In this document: positions 5,781 to 13,890 of the stretch, piece by piece
Layout: each line of letters opens with the position of its first letter
Numbering within the stretch: the stretch's first letter is position 1
NCBI GenBank assembly: GCA_050701115.1
Contig: JBOHER010000316.1
Coordinates: 1-13,910, forward strand
DNA length: 13,910 nucleotides
Direction: 5' to 3'
Source: JBOHER01 sp050701115
GTDB lineage: Bacteria; Actinomycetota; Actinomycetes; Mycobacteriales; Pseudonocardiaceae
The notes under the pieces: generated by a model
Databases searched by the model: none
Seen by the model: only the letters and a program-made list of their open reading frames with translations
What the model was told of the DNA's origin: nothing
Made by a program: the position numbers and the translations under genes

Positions 5781-8700
5781 TGCCGAAGAGAACTGACATC
5801 GAGCACGTCCTCGTGATCGGCTCGGGCCCGATCGTGATCGGCCAGGCCGCCGAGTTCGACTATTCGGGAACCCAGGCTTGCCGGGTGCTGCGCCAGGAGG
5901 GCCTGCGGGTCAGCCTGGTGAACTCAAACCCGGCGACGATCATGACCGACCCGGAGTTCGCCGACGCCACCTACATCGAGCCGGTCACGCCGGACTTCCT
6001 GGAGAAGGTGCTCGCCTATGAGAAAGCGCAAGGGCGGCCGGTCGATTCAATCTTGGCCACCCTCGGCGGGCAGACCGCGCTCAACGCCGCGATCGCCCTG
6101 CACGAGCGAGGAGTGCTGGACAAGTACGGCGTCGAGCTGATCGGCGCCGACATCGACGCCATCCAGCGCGGCGAGGACCGGCAGAAGTTCAAGGACATCG
6201 TGCGCACCATCGGCGGCGAGGTGCCGCGCAGCGCGGTCTGCCACTCCATGACCGAGGTTCGCGACTGCGTCGCCGAACTCGGCTTGCCTGTGGTCATCCG
6301 GCCGTCGTTCACCATGGGTGGTCTCGGCTCCGGCATGGCGCACAGCCAGGAGGATCTCGAACGGCTGGCCTCCATCGGGCTCGAGGAGAGCCCGGTGACC
6401 GAGGTGCTGATCGAGGAGAGCGTGCTCGGCTGGAAGGAGTACGAACTCGAGCTCATGCGTGATCATCACGACAACGTGGTGGTGATCTGCTCGATCGAGA
6501 ACGTCGACGCGATGGGCGTGCACACCGGTGACTCGGTGACCGTCGCACCGGCGATGACGCTGACCGACCGCGAGTTCCAGCACATGCGTGACCTCGGTAT
6601 CGCGGTGATCCGCGAGGTCGGCGTGGACACCGGCGGCTGCAACATCCAGTTCGCGGTCAACCCGGCCGACGGCCGGATGGTCGTGATCGAAATGAACCCG
6701 CGGGTTTCCCGTTCCAGCGCGCTGGCGTCCAAGGCGACCGGGTTCCCGATCGCCAAGATCGCCGCCAAGCTCGCCATCGGGTACACGCTGGACGAGATCC
6801 GCAACGACATCACCGGTGAGACCCCGGCCAGCTTCGAGCCCACGCTGGACTATGTAGTGGTCAAGGTGCCGCGGTTCGCCTTCGAGAAGTTCCCCGGCGC
6901 CGACCCCATGCTGACCACCACGATGAAGAGCGTCGGCGAGGCGATGGCGCTCGGCCGCAACTTCGTCGAGGCGCTGGGCAAGGCGCTGCGGTCCATGGAG
7001 ACCAAGGCCGCAGGCTTCTGGACCCAGCCCGACCCTCGCCAAGTAGACGGCTCCAGTGCCACCCTCGAATCCACGCTGGAATCGCTGCGCACCCCGCACG
7101 ACAGCAGGCTGTATGGGGTCGAGCGCGCGCTCCGGCTGGGCGCGAGTGTGGCGCAGGTCTGCGCGGCCAGCGGCATCGATCCGTGGTTTGTCGACCAGAT
7201 CCTGTCCCTTGTCGAGCTGCGGGCGGAGATCATGGATGCCCCGGTGCTGGACGAAGCGCTGCTGCGCAAGGCGAAGCGGTACGGGGTGTCGGACCGGCAG
7301 ATCGCCGCGCTGCGTCCCGAGCTGGCCGGTGAGGACGGCGTGCGGGCGTTGCGGCACCGGCTGGGGATCCGCCCGGTGTACAAGACGGTGGACACCTGTG
7401 CCGCAGAGTTCGCAGCCAGGACCCCGTACCACTACTCGGCCTACGAGAGCGACCCGGCGGCCGAGAGTGAGGTCGAGGCGCAGACCGACAAGCCGAAGGT
7501 GCTGATCCTCGGTTCGGGTCCCAACCGGATCGGTCAGGGCATCGAGTTCGACTACTCCTGTGTGCATGCCGCGCTCGCGCTGCGCGAGGCCGGGTTCGAG
7601 GCGGTGATGGTCAACTGCAACCCGGAGACGGTCTCCACCGACTACGACACATCGGACCGGCTGTACTTCGAGCCGTTGACCTTCGAGGACGTGCTCGAGG
7701 TGGTGCACGCCGAGGAGCAGTCCGGCACTGTGGCAGGGGTGATCGTGCAACTCGGCGGGCAGACGCCGCTCGGGCTCGCGCAGCGGCTGGCCGACGCGGG
7801 CGTGCCAATCGTGGGCACGCCGCCGGAGGCGATCCACCTTGCCGAGGACCGGGGCGCGTTCGGTGAGGTGCTCACCGCCGCCGGGCTGCCAGCACCCAAG
7901 TACGGCACCGCGACGTCCTTCCAGGGTGCCAAGCGGATCGCCGACGAGATCGGTTACCCGGTACTGGTACGCCCGTCCTACGTACTCGGCGGGCGCGGTA
8001 TGGAGATCGTCTATGACGAGGCGCACCTGGCCGGTTACATCGAGCGCGCCACCGAGGTCACCCCGGAACACCCGGTGCTGGTCGACCGGTTCCTCGACGA
8101 CGCCATCGAGATCGACGTCGACGCGCTCTACGACGGCGAGGAGCTCTACCTTGGCGGCGTGATGGAGCACATCGAGGAGGCGGGCATCCACTCCGGTGAC
8201 TCCTCCTGCGCGCTACCGCCGATCACGCTCGGCCGCACCGACCTGGACGCGGTGCGCCGGTCCACCGAGGCCATCGCCAAGGGGGTCGGAGTGCGTGGCC
8301 TGCTCAACGTGCAGTACGCGCTCAAGGACGACGTGCTCTACGTGCTCGAGGCGAATCCGCGGGCCTCCCGTACCGCACCGTTCGTGTCGAAGGCGACCGG
8401 CGTGCCGCTGGCCAAGGCCTGTGCGCTGATCATGACCGGCTCGTCGATCAAGCAGTTGCGCGCAACAGGCCTGCTGCTGCCCACCGGTGACGGCGGCACC
8501 CTGCCCGCCGACGCGCCGGTGTCGGTCAAGGAAGCCGTGCTGCCCTTCCACCGGTTCCGCACGCCGGAGGGGCATGGCGTCGACTCCCTGCTCGGGCCGG
8601 AGATGAAGTCCACCGGCGAGGTGATGGGCGTGGACACCTCCTTCGGGAAGGCGTTCGCGAAGTCCCAGGCAGGCGCCTACGGACCGCTGCCGACTTCGGG

Positions 8701-9139
8701 CAAGGTCTTCGTCTCGGTGGCCAATCGGGACAAGCGCTCGCTGGTGTTCCCGGTGAAGCGGCTGGCCGATCTCGGCTTCGAGGTGCTAGCTACCTCGGGC
8801 ACCGCGGAAGTGTTACGGCGCAACGGAATCCCGTGCTCGGTGGTGCGCAAGTACAGCGAAACCGCACCGGATGGGTCCTCCCAGCGCAATATCGTGGACA
8901 TCATCCTCGAGGGCGGGGTGGACATGGTGATCAACACCCCGTATGGCAACAGCGGGCCGCGCATCGACGGTTACGAGATCCGGACCGCCGCGGTCTCCCG
9001 CGATATCCCGTGCATCACCACGATCCAGGGTGCCGCCGCCGCGGTACACGGCATCGAGGCGTCCATCCGCGGCGACATCGGGGTGCGGTCGCTGCAGGAA
9101 CTGCAGGCGGCGCTGCGGGCAGGACAGGCGTCCGTATGA
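5780..9139 (+). CDS. carB: Carbamoyl phosphate synthase large subunit
   Basis: Enzyme of 1119 aa that phosphorylates bicarbonate, adds ammonia from CarA to form carbamate, and phosphorylates again to carbamoyl phosphate. It has the classic duplicated structure. The first half starts with GSGPIVIGQAAEFDYSGTQA (about residues 13-32) and has an ATP-grasp domain with PSFTMGGLGSGM (about 174) and EMNPRVSRSSALASKATG (about 303). The second half repeats the pattern with GSGPNRIGQGIEFDYS (about 577), PSYVLGGRGM (about 732) and EANPRASRTAPFVSKATG (about 855). The C-terminal MGS-like allosteric domain, where UMP and ornithine act in E. coli, runs from about 973 to the end. It is slightly longer than E. 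coli CarB (1073) and close to the mycobacterial length. GGAGAAG precedes the ATG, and the stop overlaps pyrF by four bases. Confidence 0.99.
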   Translation: MPKRTDIEHVLVIGSGPIVIGQAAEFDYSGTQACRVLRQEGLRVSLVNSNPATIMTDPEFADATYIEPVTPDFLEKVLAYEKAQGRPVDSILATLGGQTALNAAIALHERGVLDKYGVELIGADIDAIQRGEDRQKFKDIVRTIGGEVPRSAVCHSMTEVRDCVAELGLPVVIRPSFTMGGLGSGMAHSQEDLERLASIGLEESPVTEVLIEESVLGWKEYELELMRDHHDNVVVICSIENVDAMGVHTGDSVTVAPAMTLTDREFQHMRDLGIAVIREVGVDTGGCNIQFAVNPADGRMVVIEMNPRVSRSSALASKATGFPIAKIAAKLAIGYTLDEIRNDITGETPASFEPTLDYVVVKVPRFAFEKFPGADPMLTTTMKSVGEAMALGRNFVEALGKALRSMETKAAGFWTQPDPRQVDGSSATLESTLESLRTPHDSRLYGVERALRLGASVAQVCAASGIDPWFVDQILSLVELRAEIMDAPVLDEALLRKAKRYGVSDRQIAALRPELAGEDGVRALRHRLGIRPVYKTVDTCAAEFAARTPYHYSAYESDPAAESEVEAQTDKPKVLILGSGPNRIGQGIEFDYSCVHAALALREAGFEAVMVNCNPETVSTDYDTSDRLYFEPLTFEDVLEVVHAEEQSGTVAGVIVQLGGQTPLGLAQRLADAGVPIVGTPPEAIHLAEDRGAFGEVLTAAGLPAPKYGTATSFQGAKRIADEIGYPVLVRPSYVLGGRGMEIVYDEAHLAGYIERATEVTPEHPVLVDRFLDDAIEIDVDALYDGEELYLGGVMEHIEEAGIHSGDSSCALPPITLGRTDLDAVRRSTEAIAKGVGVRGLLNVQYALKDDVLYVLEANPRASRTAPFVSKATGVPLAKACALIMTGSSIKQLRATGLLLPTGDGGTLPADAPVSVKEAVLPFHRFRTPEGHGVDSLLGPEMKSTGEVMGVDTSFGKAFAKSQAGAYGPLPTSGKVFVSVANRDKRSLVFPVKRLADLGFEVLATSGTAEVLRRNGIPCSVVRKYSETAPDGSSQRNIVDIILEGGVDMVINTPYGNSGPRIDGYEIRTAAVSRDIPCITTIQGAAAAVHGIEASIRGDIGVRSLQELQAALRAGQASV

Positions 9140-9960
9140 GGTTCGGCGCGCGGCTTGCGGCGGCAGTGGCGGCTCGGGGGCCGCTGTGCGTTGGCATCGA
9201 TCCGCATCCGGCGCTGCTGGACGCCTGGGGGCTGCCGAGGAACGCCTCCGGACTCGAGCGGTTCGCGCTGACCTGCGTGGACGGCCTGGCGGGGGAGGCG
9301 GCGGTGATCAAGCCGCAGTCGGCGTTCTTCGAGGCCTACGGTTCGGCCGGGGTCGCGGTGTTTGAGCGGACCATCGGAGGCTGCCGGGAGGCGGGCGCGC
9401 TGGTGCTGCTGGACGTGAAACGGGGTGACATCGGCTCGACGATGACCGCCTACGCGCAGGCCTACCTCGGAGACGACTCCTCGCTGGCCGCCGACGCGGT
9501 GACGCTTTCGCCTTACCTCGGATTCGAATCGCTTCGTCCAGCGCTGGACCTGGCCGAACAGACCGGGCGAGGGGTATTCGTGCTCGCGCTGACCTCCAAC
9601 CCGGAGGGCGCGGGTGTGCAACGAGCCGGCATCGACGGCAGCACCGTCGCCCAGTCGATCGTCGATGCCGCGGCCGGGTGCAACGCCGGAGCCCGTCCCT
9701 ACGGGGACGTGGGCCTGGTCATCGGGGCGACGGTCGGCGAAACGGGCCTCGACCTCGCCTCGCTCAACGGGCCCATTCTCGCGCCCGGATTCGGTGCTCA
9801 GGGTGCGACGGCCGCTGACCTGCGGAAAGTGTTTGGACCGGCCCTTCCCTGGGTGCTTCCGGCCTCGTCCCGCGACATCCTCAAACACGGTCCGGGCCTT
9901 GGTGCGTTGCGTCAGGCGGTCCGCGAGGTCCAGGGCAGCCTGAGTGAGATCTCGGGCTGA
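9136..9960 (+). CDS. pyrF: Orotidine 5'-phosphate decarboxylase (type 2)
   Basis: Enzyme of 274 aa that decarboxylates OMP to UMP, the last step of the pathway. The catalytic Lys/Asp cluster is in LLDVKRGDIGSTMTAY (D93, K95, D98). CVGIDPHP (18-25) and KPQSAFFEAYG (59-69) bind substrate, and the phosphate-gripping loop is APGFGAQGA (216-224). The long form with DVKRGDIGST is the type 2 family found in mycobacteria and myxobacteria, rather than the shorter E. coli type. The ATG overlaps the carB stop (ATGA). In many other actinomycetes pyrD lies between carB and pyrF, and here it is absent. A 123-bp gap follows before mihF. Confidence 0.97.
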   Translation: MRFGARLAAAVAARGPLCVGIDPHPALLDAWGLPRNASGLERFALTCVDGLAGEAAVIKPQSAFFEAYGSAGVAVFERTIGGCREAGALVLLDVKRGDIGSTMTAYAQAYLGDDSSLAADAVTLSPYLGFESLRPALDLAEQTGRGVFVLALTSNPEGAGVQRAGIDGSTVAQSIVDAAAGCNAGARPYGDVGLVIGATVGETGLDLASLNGPILAPGFGAQGATAADLRKVFGPALPWVLPASSRDILKHGPGLGALRQAVREVQGSLSEISG

Positions 9961-10083
9961 GCCATTTCGCGCTGATACCAGGTTGTCCGTGCAGGTCCAC
10001 CAGGTGTACCCCGCATTGTGGTGGCATCGCACGGGTGGGTAACGTCGCGGCGACGAAGCTACCTGACCCTATCGGAGGAAATC

Positions 10084-10401
10084 GTGGCACTTCCCCAGCT
10101 GACCGAGGAACAGCGTGCTGCTGCGCTGGAGAAGGCTGCTGCCGCCCGCCGGGCTCGCGCCGAGCTCAAGGACCGGCTGAAGCGAGGCGGCACCACCTTG
10201 CCCGAGGTGCTCAAGCAGGCCGACGAGGACGAGATCTTGGGCAAGATGAAGGTGTCGGCGCTGCTCGAGGCCCTGCCCGGCGTCGGCAAGGTGCGCGCGC
10301 AGCAGACCATGGAGAAGCTCGAGATCGCGGCCAGCCGCCGCCTGCGCGGCCTCGGTGAGCGTCAGCGCAAGGCGCTGCTCGCCGAGTTCAACGCCGAGTG
10401 A
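10084..10401 (+). CDS. mihF: Actinobacterial integration host factor (mIHF/sIHF)
   Basis: Small basic nucleoid-associated protein of 105 aa that binds and bends DNA. It is unrelated in sequence to E. coli IHF but was found as the host factor for mycobacteriophage L5 integration. It has an N-terminal charged helix (residues about 8-34, rich in Ala, Arg and Lys), then a helix-two-turn-helix region with LPGVGKVRAQQTMEKL (64-79) and the conserved RRLRGLGERQRKALL near the end. The GTG at 10084 has GGAGG five bases upstream. The frame stays open upstream to 10018, but that extension has no homology, and 105 aa equals the known mature length. The 123-bp gap before it probably holds its own promoter. 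I see TTGTCC at 9983-9988 but no matching -10. Its stop overlaps the gmk start. Confidence 0.95.
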   Translation: MALPQLTEEQRAAALEKAAAARRARAELKDRLKRGGTTLPEVLKQADEDEILGKMKVSALLEALPGVGKVRAQQTMEKLEIAASRRLRGLGERQRKALLAEFNAE

Positions 10402-11006
10402 ACACAGCGGGCACCAGCGGTGGGCCGGACCGTAAGGGCCGGCTCACCGTCGTCTCAGGTCCATCCGGGGTGGGCAAGTCGAGCGTGATCGCCGAACTGC
10501 GCAAGCTCGACCCGGAGATCTACTTCAGCATCTCGGTCACCACCAGGGCCCCCCGCGCGGGTGAGGTCGATGGCGAGCACTATCACTTCATCGACCGCGG
10601 CACGTTCGGCAAGATGGTCGCCGAGGGCGAGTTGCTCGAGCATGCCGAGTTCGCGGGTAACCGCTACGGCACCCCTCGGGAACCGGTGGTGCGGGCAATC
10701 GAGGGCGGCAGGCACGCCGTGCTTGAGATCGAACTGCAGGGTGCGCGTCAGGTCCGCGCTGCCATGCCGGAAGCCCAGCTGGTGATGCTGGTGCCGCCGT
10801 CATGGGACGTCCTGGTCGACCGGTTGACCGGCCGGGGGACCGAAGCAGGCGAATCGGTGCGGACCCGGCTTGCCGTCGCCGAGCAGGAACTCGGCGCCGT
10901 CGGCGAGTTCGATGCCAGCGTTGTCAATGCCGATGTGCGGAGCGCGGCAGGCGAGTTGCTACGCTTAGTGCTCGGTGCAGCCCAGAATGAGGGCTCCCGA
11001 CCCTAG
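10398..11006 (+). CDS. gmk: Guanylate kinase
   Basis: P-loop kinase of 202 aa that converts GMP (and dGMP) to GDP with ATP. The P-loop is GPSGVGKSS (21-29). The GMP-binding segment SVTTRAPRAGEVDGEHYHFI lies at about 46-65, followed by LLEHAEFAGNRYGTP and the Walker B-like AVLEIELQGARQV. The R-rich lid near RLTGRGTE is also present. Length is typical of the family. The GTG start shares bases with the mihF stop (GTGA) and has no strong ribosome site, so translation probably depends on coupling to mihF. Gene adjacency to rpoZ is conserved widely in bacteria. Confidence 0.97.
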   Translation: MNTAGTSGGPDRKGRLTVVSGPSGVGKSSVIAELRKLDPEIYFSISVTTRAPRAGEVDGEHYHFIDRGTFGKMVAEGELLEHAEFAGNRYGTPREPVVRAIEGGRHAVLEIELQGARQVRAAMPEAQLVMLVPPSWDVLVDRLTGRGTEAGESVRTRLAVAEQELGAVGEFDASVVNADVRSAAGELLRLVLGAAQNEGSRP

Positions 11007-11030
11007 TAGTCCAACACAGGAGCGCTGCGA

Positions 11031-11303
11031 GTGAGCACCACGCTGGGTCTGACGGGCGAGAAGCTCGAAGGAATCACCAACCCCCCGATCGACGACCTGC
11101 TCGAGAAGGTCAGCTCCAAGTACGCCTTGGTGATCTACTCAGCCAAGCGCGCCCGCCAGATCAATGACTACTACGCGCAGCTCGGTGAGGGTCTGCTCGA
11201 GTACGTCGGCCCGCTCGTCGAGCCCGGCCCCCGGGAGAAGCCGCTGTCGATCGCCCTGCGCGAGATCCACTCCGGCCTGCTCGAGCACACCGAGGGCGAG
11301 TGA
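11031..11303 (+). CDS. rpoZ: RNA polymerase omega subunit
   Basis: A 90-aa protein that assists folding and assembly of the beta-prime subunit of RNA polymerase. In E. coli it also takes part in ppGpp sensing. The conserved core is ITNPPIDDLLEKVSSKYALVIYSAKRARQIN (residues about 15-45), containing the family motif KY.LV...AKRARQI, followed by the actinobacterial EKPLSIALREI (68-78). Length matches the Streptomyces protein. The mycobacterial one has about 20 extra N-terminal residues. The GTG at 11031 has AGGAG (11018-11022) eight bases upstream. It lies 24 bp after gmk and overlaps coaBC by four bases (GTGA). Confidence 0.96.
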   Translation: MSTTLGLTGEKLEGITNPPIDDLLEKVSSKYALVIYSAKRARQINDYYAQLGEGLLEYVGPLVEPGPREKPLSIALREIHSGLLEHTEGE

Positions 11304-12532
11304 GCGACCCACTCGCTGGCAAACCTCGCGTCGTTCTCGGCGTGGGTGGTGGTATCGCGGCCTACAAGGCGTGCGAGGTGCTGCGCGGACTCACCGAGTC
11401 CGGCCACGAAGTGCGGGTCGTGCCTACCGAAGCCGCACTGAAATTCGTCGGCGCGGCCACCTTCGAGGCGCTGTCCGGCAACCCGGTGCGCACCGGTGTC
11501 TTCTCGAACGTGCCTGATGTGGAGCACGTGCGGATCGGTCAGGAAGCCAACCTGGTCGTTGTCGCCCCTGCCACCGCTGACCTGCTCGCCAAGGCCGCGC
11601 ACGGACTGGCCGATGATCTGCTGACCAACACGTTGCTCACGGCCCGGTGCCCGGTGGTGTTCTTCCCCGCCATGCACACCGAGATGTGGGAGCACCCGGC
11701 CACCAGAGCCAATGTCGAGCTGCTGCGCTCGCGTGGACTCATCGTCACCGACCCGGACGTCGGCAGACTCACCGGTAAGGACACCGGCAAGGGCCGCTTC
11801 GCCGATCCGGTTGACATCATCGACCTGGCCCGCCTGCTGATCGCCGAGCCGGACGCCTTGCCGCGCGACCTGGCCGGAGTGCAGGTCGTGGTGTCGGCGG
11901 GCGGAACCCGTGAGCCACTGGACCCGGTGCGCTATCTCGGCAACCGCTCCTCCGGTAAGCAGGGCTATGCGCTGGCCAGGGTGGCAGCCGCCCGTGGCGC
12001 GACGGTGACCCTGGTGGCCGCGCATACCGTGTCGCTGCCCACCCCGGCAGGCGTCGACCTGGTGTCGGTGTCGACCGCGGCTCAATTGCGCGAGGCCGTG
12101 CTAAATGCGGCGAAGTCCGCGCAGGTGGTCGTGATGGCCGCTGCGGTCGCGGACTTCCGCCCGTCCCGGCTGGCCGAACACAAGATCAAGAAGACCGCGG
12201 GGGAACCGGAGCCGGTCGCGCTGGAGCGCAACGCCGATGTACTCGCCGAATTGGTCGGCAACCGCAGGCCGGAGCAGATCATCGTCGGGTTCGCCGCGGA
12301 GACCGGCGACCGGCAGGGTGACGTTCTGCACCACGGCCGAGCCAAGCTGCGCCGCAAGGGCAGTGACCTGCTCGTGGTGAACGCTGTCGGCGAGGGCAGG
12401 GCGTTCGAGGTCGAAGACAACGCGGGCTGGCTGCTGGCGGCGAATGGAACTGAAACGCCTATCCCGTTCGGATCGAAATCACAACTGGCGGCCGCAGTGT
12501 GGGATGCCGTTGCTGGATTGCACAACCGTTGA
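11300..12532 (+). CDS. coaBC: CoaBC, bifunctional phosphopantothenoylcysteine synthetase/decarboxylase
   Basis: Bifunctional enzyme of 410 aa (Dfp) for two steps of coenzyme A synthesis. The N-terminal flavoprotein CoaC (about 1-180) decarboxylates phosphopantothenoylcysteine. It shows GVGGGIAAYKA (14-24), active-site H76 in VEHVRI, and PAMHTEMW (123-130). In the E. coli motif PxMNxxMW the fourth position is Asn, and here it is His. I believe actinobacterial proteins share this but could not check. The C-terminal CoaB domain (about 190-410) joins phosphopantothenate to cysteine using CTP. It has VSAGGTREPLDPVRYLGNRSSG (about 198-219, with N215), AAAVADFRP (280-288), KIKK (295-298) and FAAETGD (331-337). 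The GTG start overlaps the rpoZ stop. A tandem repeat begins at its stop codon. Confidence 0.96.
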   Translation: MSDPLAGKPRVVLGVGGGIAAYKACEVLRGLTESGHEVRVVPTEAALKFVGAATFEALSGNPVRTGVFSNVPDVEHVRIGQEANLVVVAPATADLLAKAAHGLADDLLTNTLLTARCPVVFFPAMHTEMWEHPATRANVELLRSRGLIVTDPDVGRLTGKDTGKGRFADPVDIIDLARLLIAEPDALPRDLAGVQVVVSAGGTREPLDPVRYLGNRSSGKQGYALARVAAARGATVTLVAAHTVSLPTPAGVDLVSVSTAAQLREAVLNAAKSAQVVVMAAAVADFRPSRLAEHKIKKTAGEPEPVALERNADVLAELVGNRRPEQIIVGFAAETGDRQGDVLHHGRAKLRRKGSDLLVVNAVGEGRAFEVEDNAGWLLAANGTETPIPFGSKSQLAAAVWDAVAGLHNR

Positions 12533-12581
12533 GCTACTGGGCCGTTGGAGCTACTGGGCCGTTAGAGCTACTGGGCCGTTA
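12526..12581 (+). repeat. 17-bp tandem repeat, three copies, at the coaBC 3' end
   Basis: Three head-to-tail copies of GAGCTACTGGGCCGTT followed by G or A occupy 12531-12547, 12548-12564 and 12565-12581. They differ only at the last base. The five bases before copy 1 (CCGTT, 12526-12530) also match the unit end, so the coaBC stop codon TGA lies inside the array. Copies this similar suggest recent slippage or expansion. The unit length is not a multiple of three. No clear palindrome spans the unit apart from the short GGGCC core. Confidence 0.95.
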
Positions 12582-12594
12582 GGAAAGAAAGTAC

Positions 12595-12646
12595 GCTGGT
12601 CAGCGAGGGTAGTTTCGAAATGTCTTCGCTTCGCATGAGGACCAGC
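12595..12646 (+). other. Long hairpin in the metK upstream region
   Basis: GCTGGTC (12595-12601) pairs perfectly with GACCAGC (12640-12646). Stacked inside, AGCGA (12602-12606) pairs with TCGCT (12626-12630), leaving a nine-base bulge (12631-12639). The apex contains the palindrome TTTCGAAA (12613-12620). TACGCT at 12592-12597 fits TAnnnT and could be a -10, but then transcription would begin inside the left arm, so the hairpin would need a start further upstream or readthrough from coaBC. I do not recognise any SAM riboswitch consensus. No T-run follows. Confidence 0.5.
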
Positions 12647-12676
12647 ACCGATCAGGCGAAATGAGTGAGGAACGTC

Positions 12677-13879
12677 GTGAGCGCATCGCAGAGCAGGTTG
12701 TTCACCTCGGAGTCGGTGACGGAAGGGCATCCGGACAAGATCTGTGATGCGATCAGTGACTCGATCTTGGATGGCCTTCTCGCGAAGGACCCGCGGAGCC
12801 GGGTGGCGGTGGAGACGTTGATCACCACTGGCCAGGTGCATGTGGCGGGTGAGGTCACGACGGAGGCCTATGCGGACATTCCGGGCATCGTTCGGGACAA
12901 GATTCTGGAGATCGGCTACGACTCCTCGGCCAAGGGTTTCGACGGCAACTCCTGCGGTGTGAATGTGGCCATCGGTGCGCAGTCGCCGGACATCGCGCAG
13001 GGGGTGGACACCGCGTATGAGACGCGGCTGGAGAACGCTCTTGACGAGATCGACCGGCAGGGTGCGGGCGACCAGGGTCTGATGTTCGGGTATGCCTGCA
13101 CGGACACGCCTGAGTTGATGCCATTGCCGATCGCGCTGGCGCATCGGCTGTCGCGCCGGTTGAGCGCGGTGCGTAAGAACGGTGTGCTGCCGTATCTGCG
13201 GCCGGACGGCAAGACGCAGGTGACCATCGAGTACGCCGGTGATCAGCCGGTGCGGTTGGACACGGTGGTGGTGTCAACTCAGCACGCGGAGGGCATCGAT
13301 CTGGACAAGATGCTGGGCGTGGATGTGCGCGAGCACGTGGTTGGCCCGGAGATCGCCGCGCTGGGCATCGACACCGCGGAGGTGAAGCTACTGGTGAACC
13401 CGACCGGGCGGTTCGTGATCGGTGGACCGATGGGAGACGCGGGCCTGACCGGCCGCAAGATCATCGTGGACACCTATGGCGGGATGGCCCGGCACGGTGG
13501 TGGCGCGTTCTCGGGTAAGGATCCGTCCAAGGTGGACCGTTCGGCCGCGTATGCGATGCGGTGGGTGGCCAAGAACGCGGTCGCCGCCGGTTTGGCGGGC
13601 CGGATCGAGGTACAGGTTGCCTACGCCATCGGCAAGGCGGCTCCGGTGGGGTTGTTCGTGGAGACCTTCGGCACCGAGACGGTGGATCCGATCAAGATCC
13701 AGCAGGCGGTCACCGAGGTGTTCGACCTGCGGCCCGCGGCCATCATCCGGGACCTGGACCTGTTGCGCCCGATCTATGCGGCCACCGCGGCCTACGGCCA
13801 CTTCGGCCGAACCGACGTCGACCTGCCCTGGGAACGCACCGACCGCGCCGACGCGCTGAAGGCGGCGGCAGGCGCCTGA
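12677..13879 (+). CDS. metK: S-adenosylmethionine synthetase
   Basis: Enzyme of 400 aa that makes S-adenosylmethionine from methionine and ATP, the methyl donor of the cell. Signature motifs are EGHPDK (16-21), GAGDQGLMFGYA (129-140) and GGGAFSGKDPSKVDRSAAY (274-292), with NPTGRFVIGGPMGDAGLTGRKI (241-262) and the conserved DTYGG (265-269). Length matches the usual 400-403 aa. The GTG at 12677 has GAGG six bases upstream. An in-frame GTG at 12665 overlaps that site. Codon use is unlike its neighbours for most of its length, with about ten TTG leucines and many T- or G-ending codons, while the last 35 codons return to the C-rich pattern of the other genes. It is the last gene before a strong palindrome. 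Confidence 0.98.
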   Translation: MSASQSRLFTSESVTEGHPDKICDAISDSILDGLLAKDPRSRVAVETLITTGQVHVAGEVTTEAYADIPGIVRDKILEIGYDSSAKGFDGNSCGVNVAIGAQSPDIAQGVDTAYETRLENALDEIDRQGAGDQGLMFGYACTDTPELMPLPIALAHRLSRRLSAVRKNGVLPYLRPDGKTQVTIEYAGDQPVRLDTVVVSTQHAEGIDLDKMLGVDVREHVVGPEIAALGIDTAEVKLLVNPTGRFVIGGPMGDAGLTGRKIIVDTYGGMARHGGGAFSGKDPSKVDRSAAYAMRWVAKNAVAAGLAGRIEVQVAYAIGKAAPVGLFVETFGTETVDPIKIQQAVTEVFDLRPAAIIRDLDLLRPIYAATAAYGHFGRTDVDLPWERTDRADALKAAAGA

Positions 13880-13890
13880 GAGGCTCACCC

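Noticed and set aside
6047..8191. 714-codon open frame antisense to carB
   Set aside because: It is opposite a certain gene in high-GC DNA, where long antisense frames arise from codon bias. Its translation is rich in His, Arg, Gly and Val with no domain, and there is no ribosome site.
10018..10083. Longer mIHF from a GTG at 10018
   Set aside because: The GGAGG at 10074-10078 and the known 105-aa length support the GTG at 10084.
12582..12676. S-box (SAM-I) or SAM-IV riboswitch before metK
   Set aside because: I could not find the conserved core sequences or the multi-stem junction. Only a single bulged hairpin is visible.
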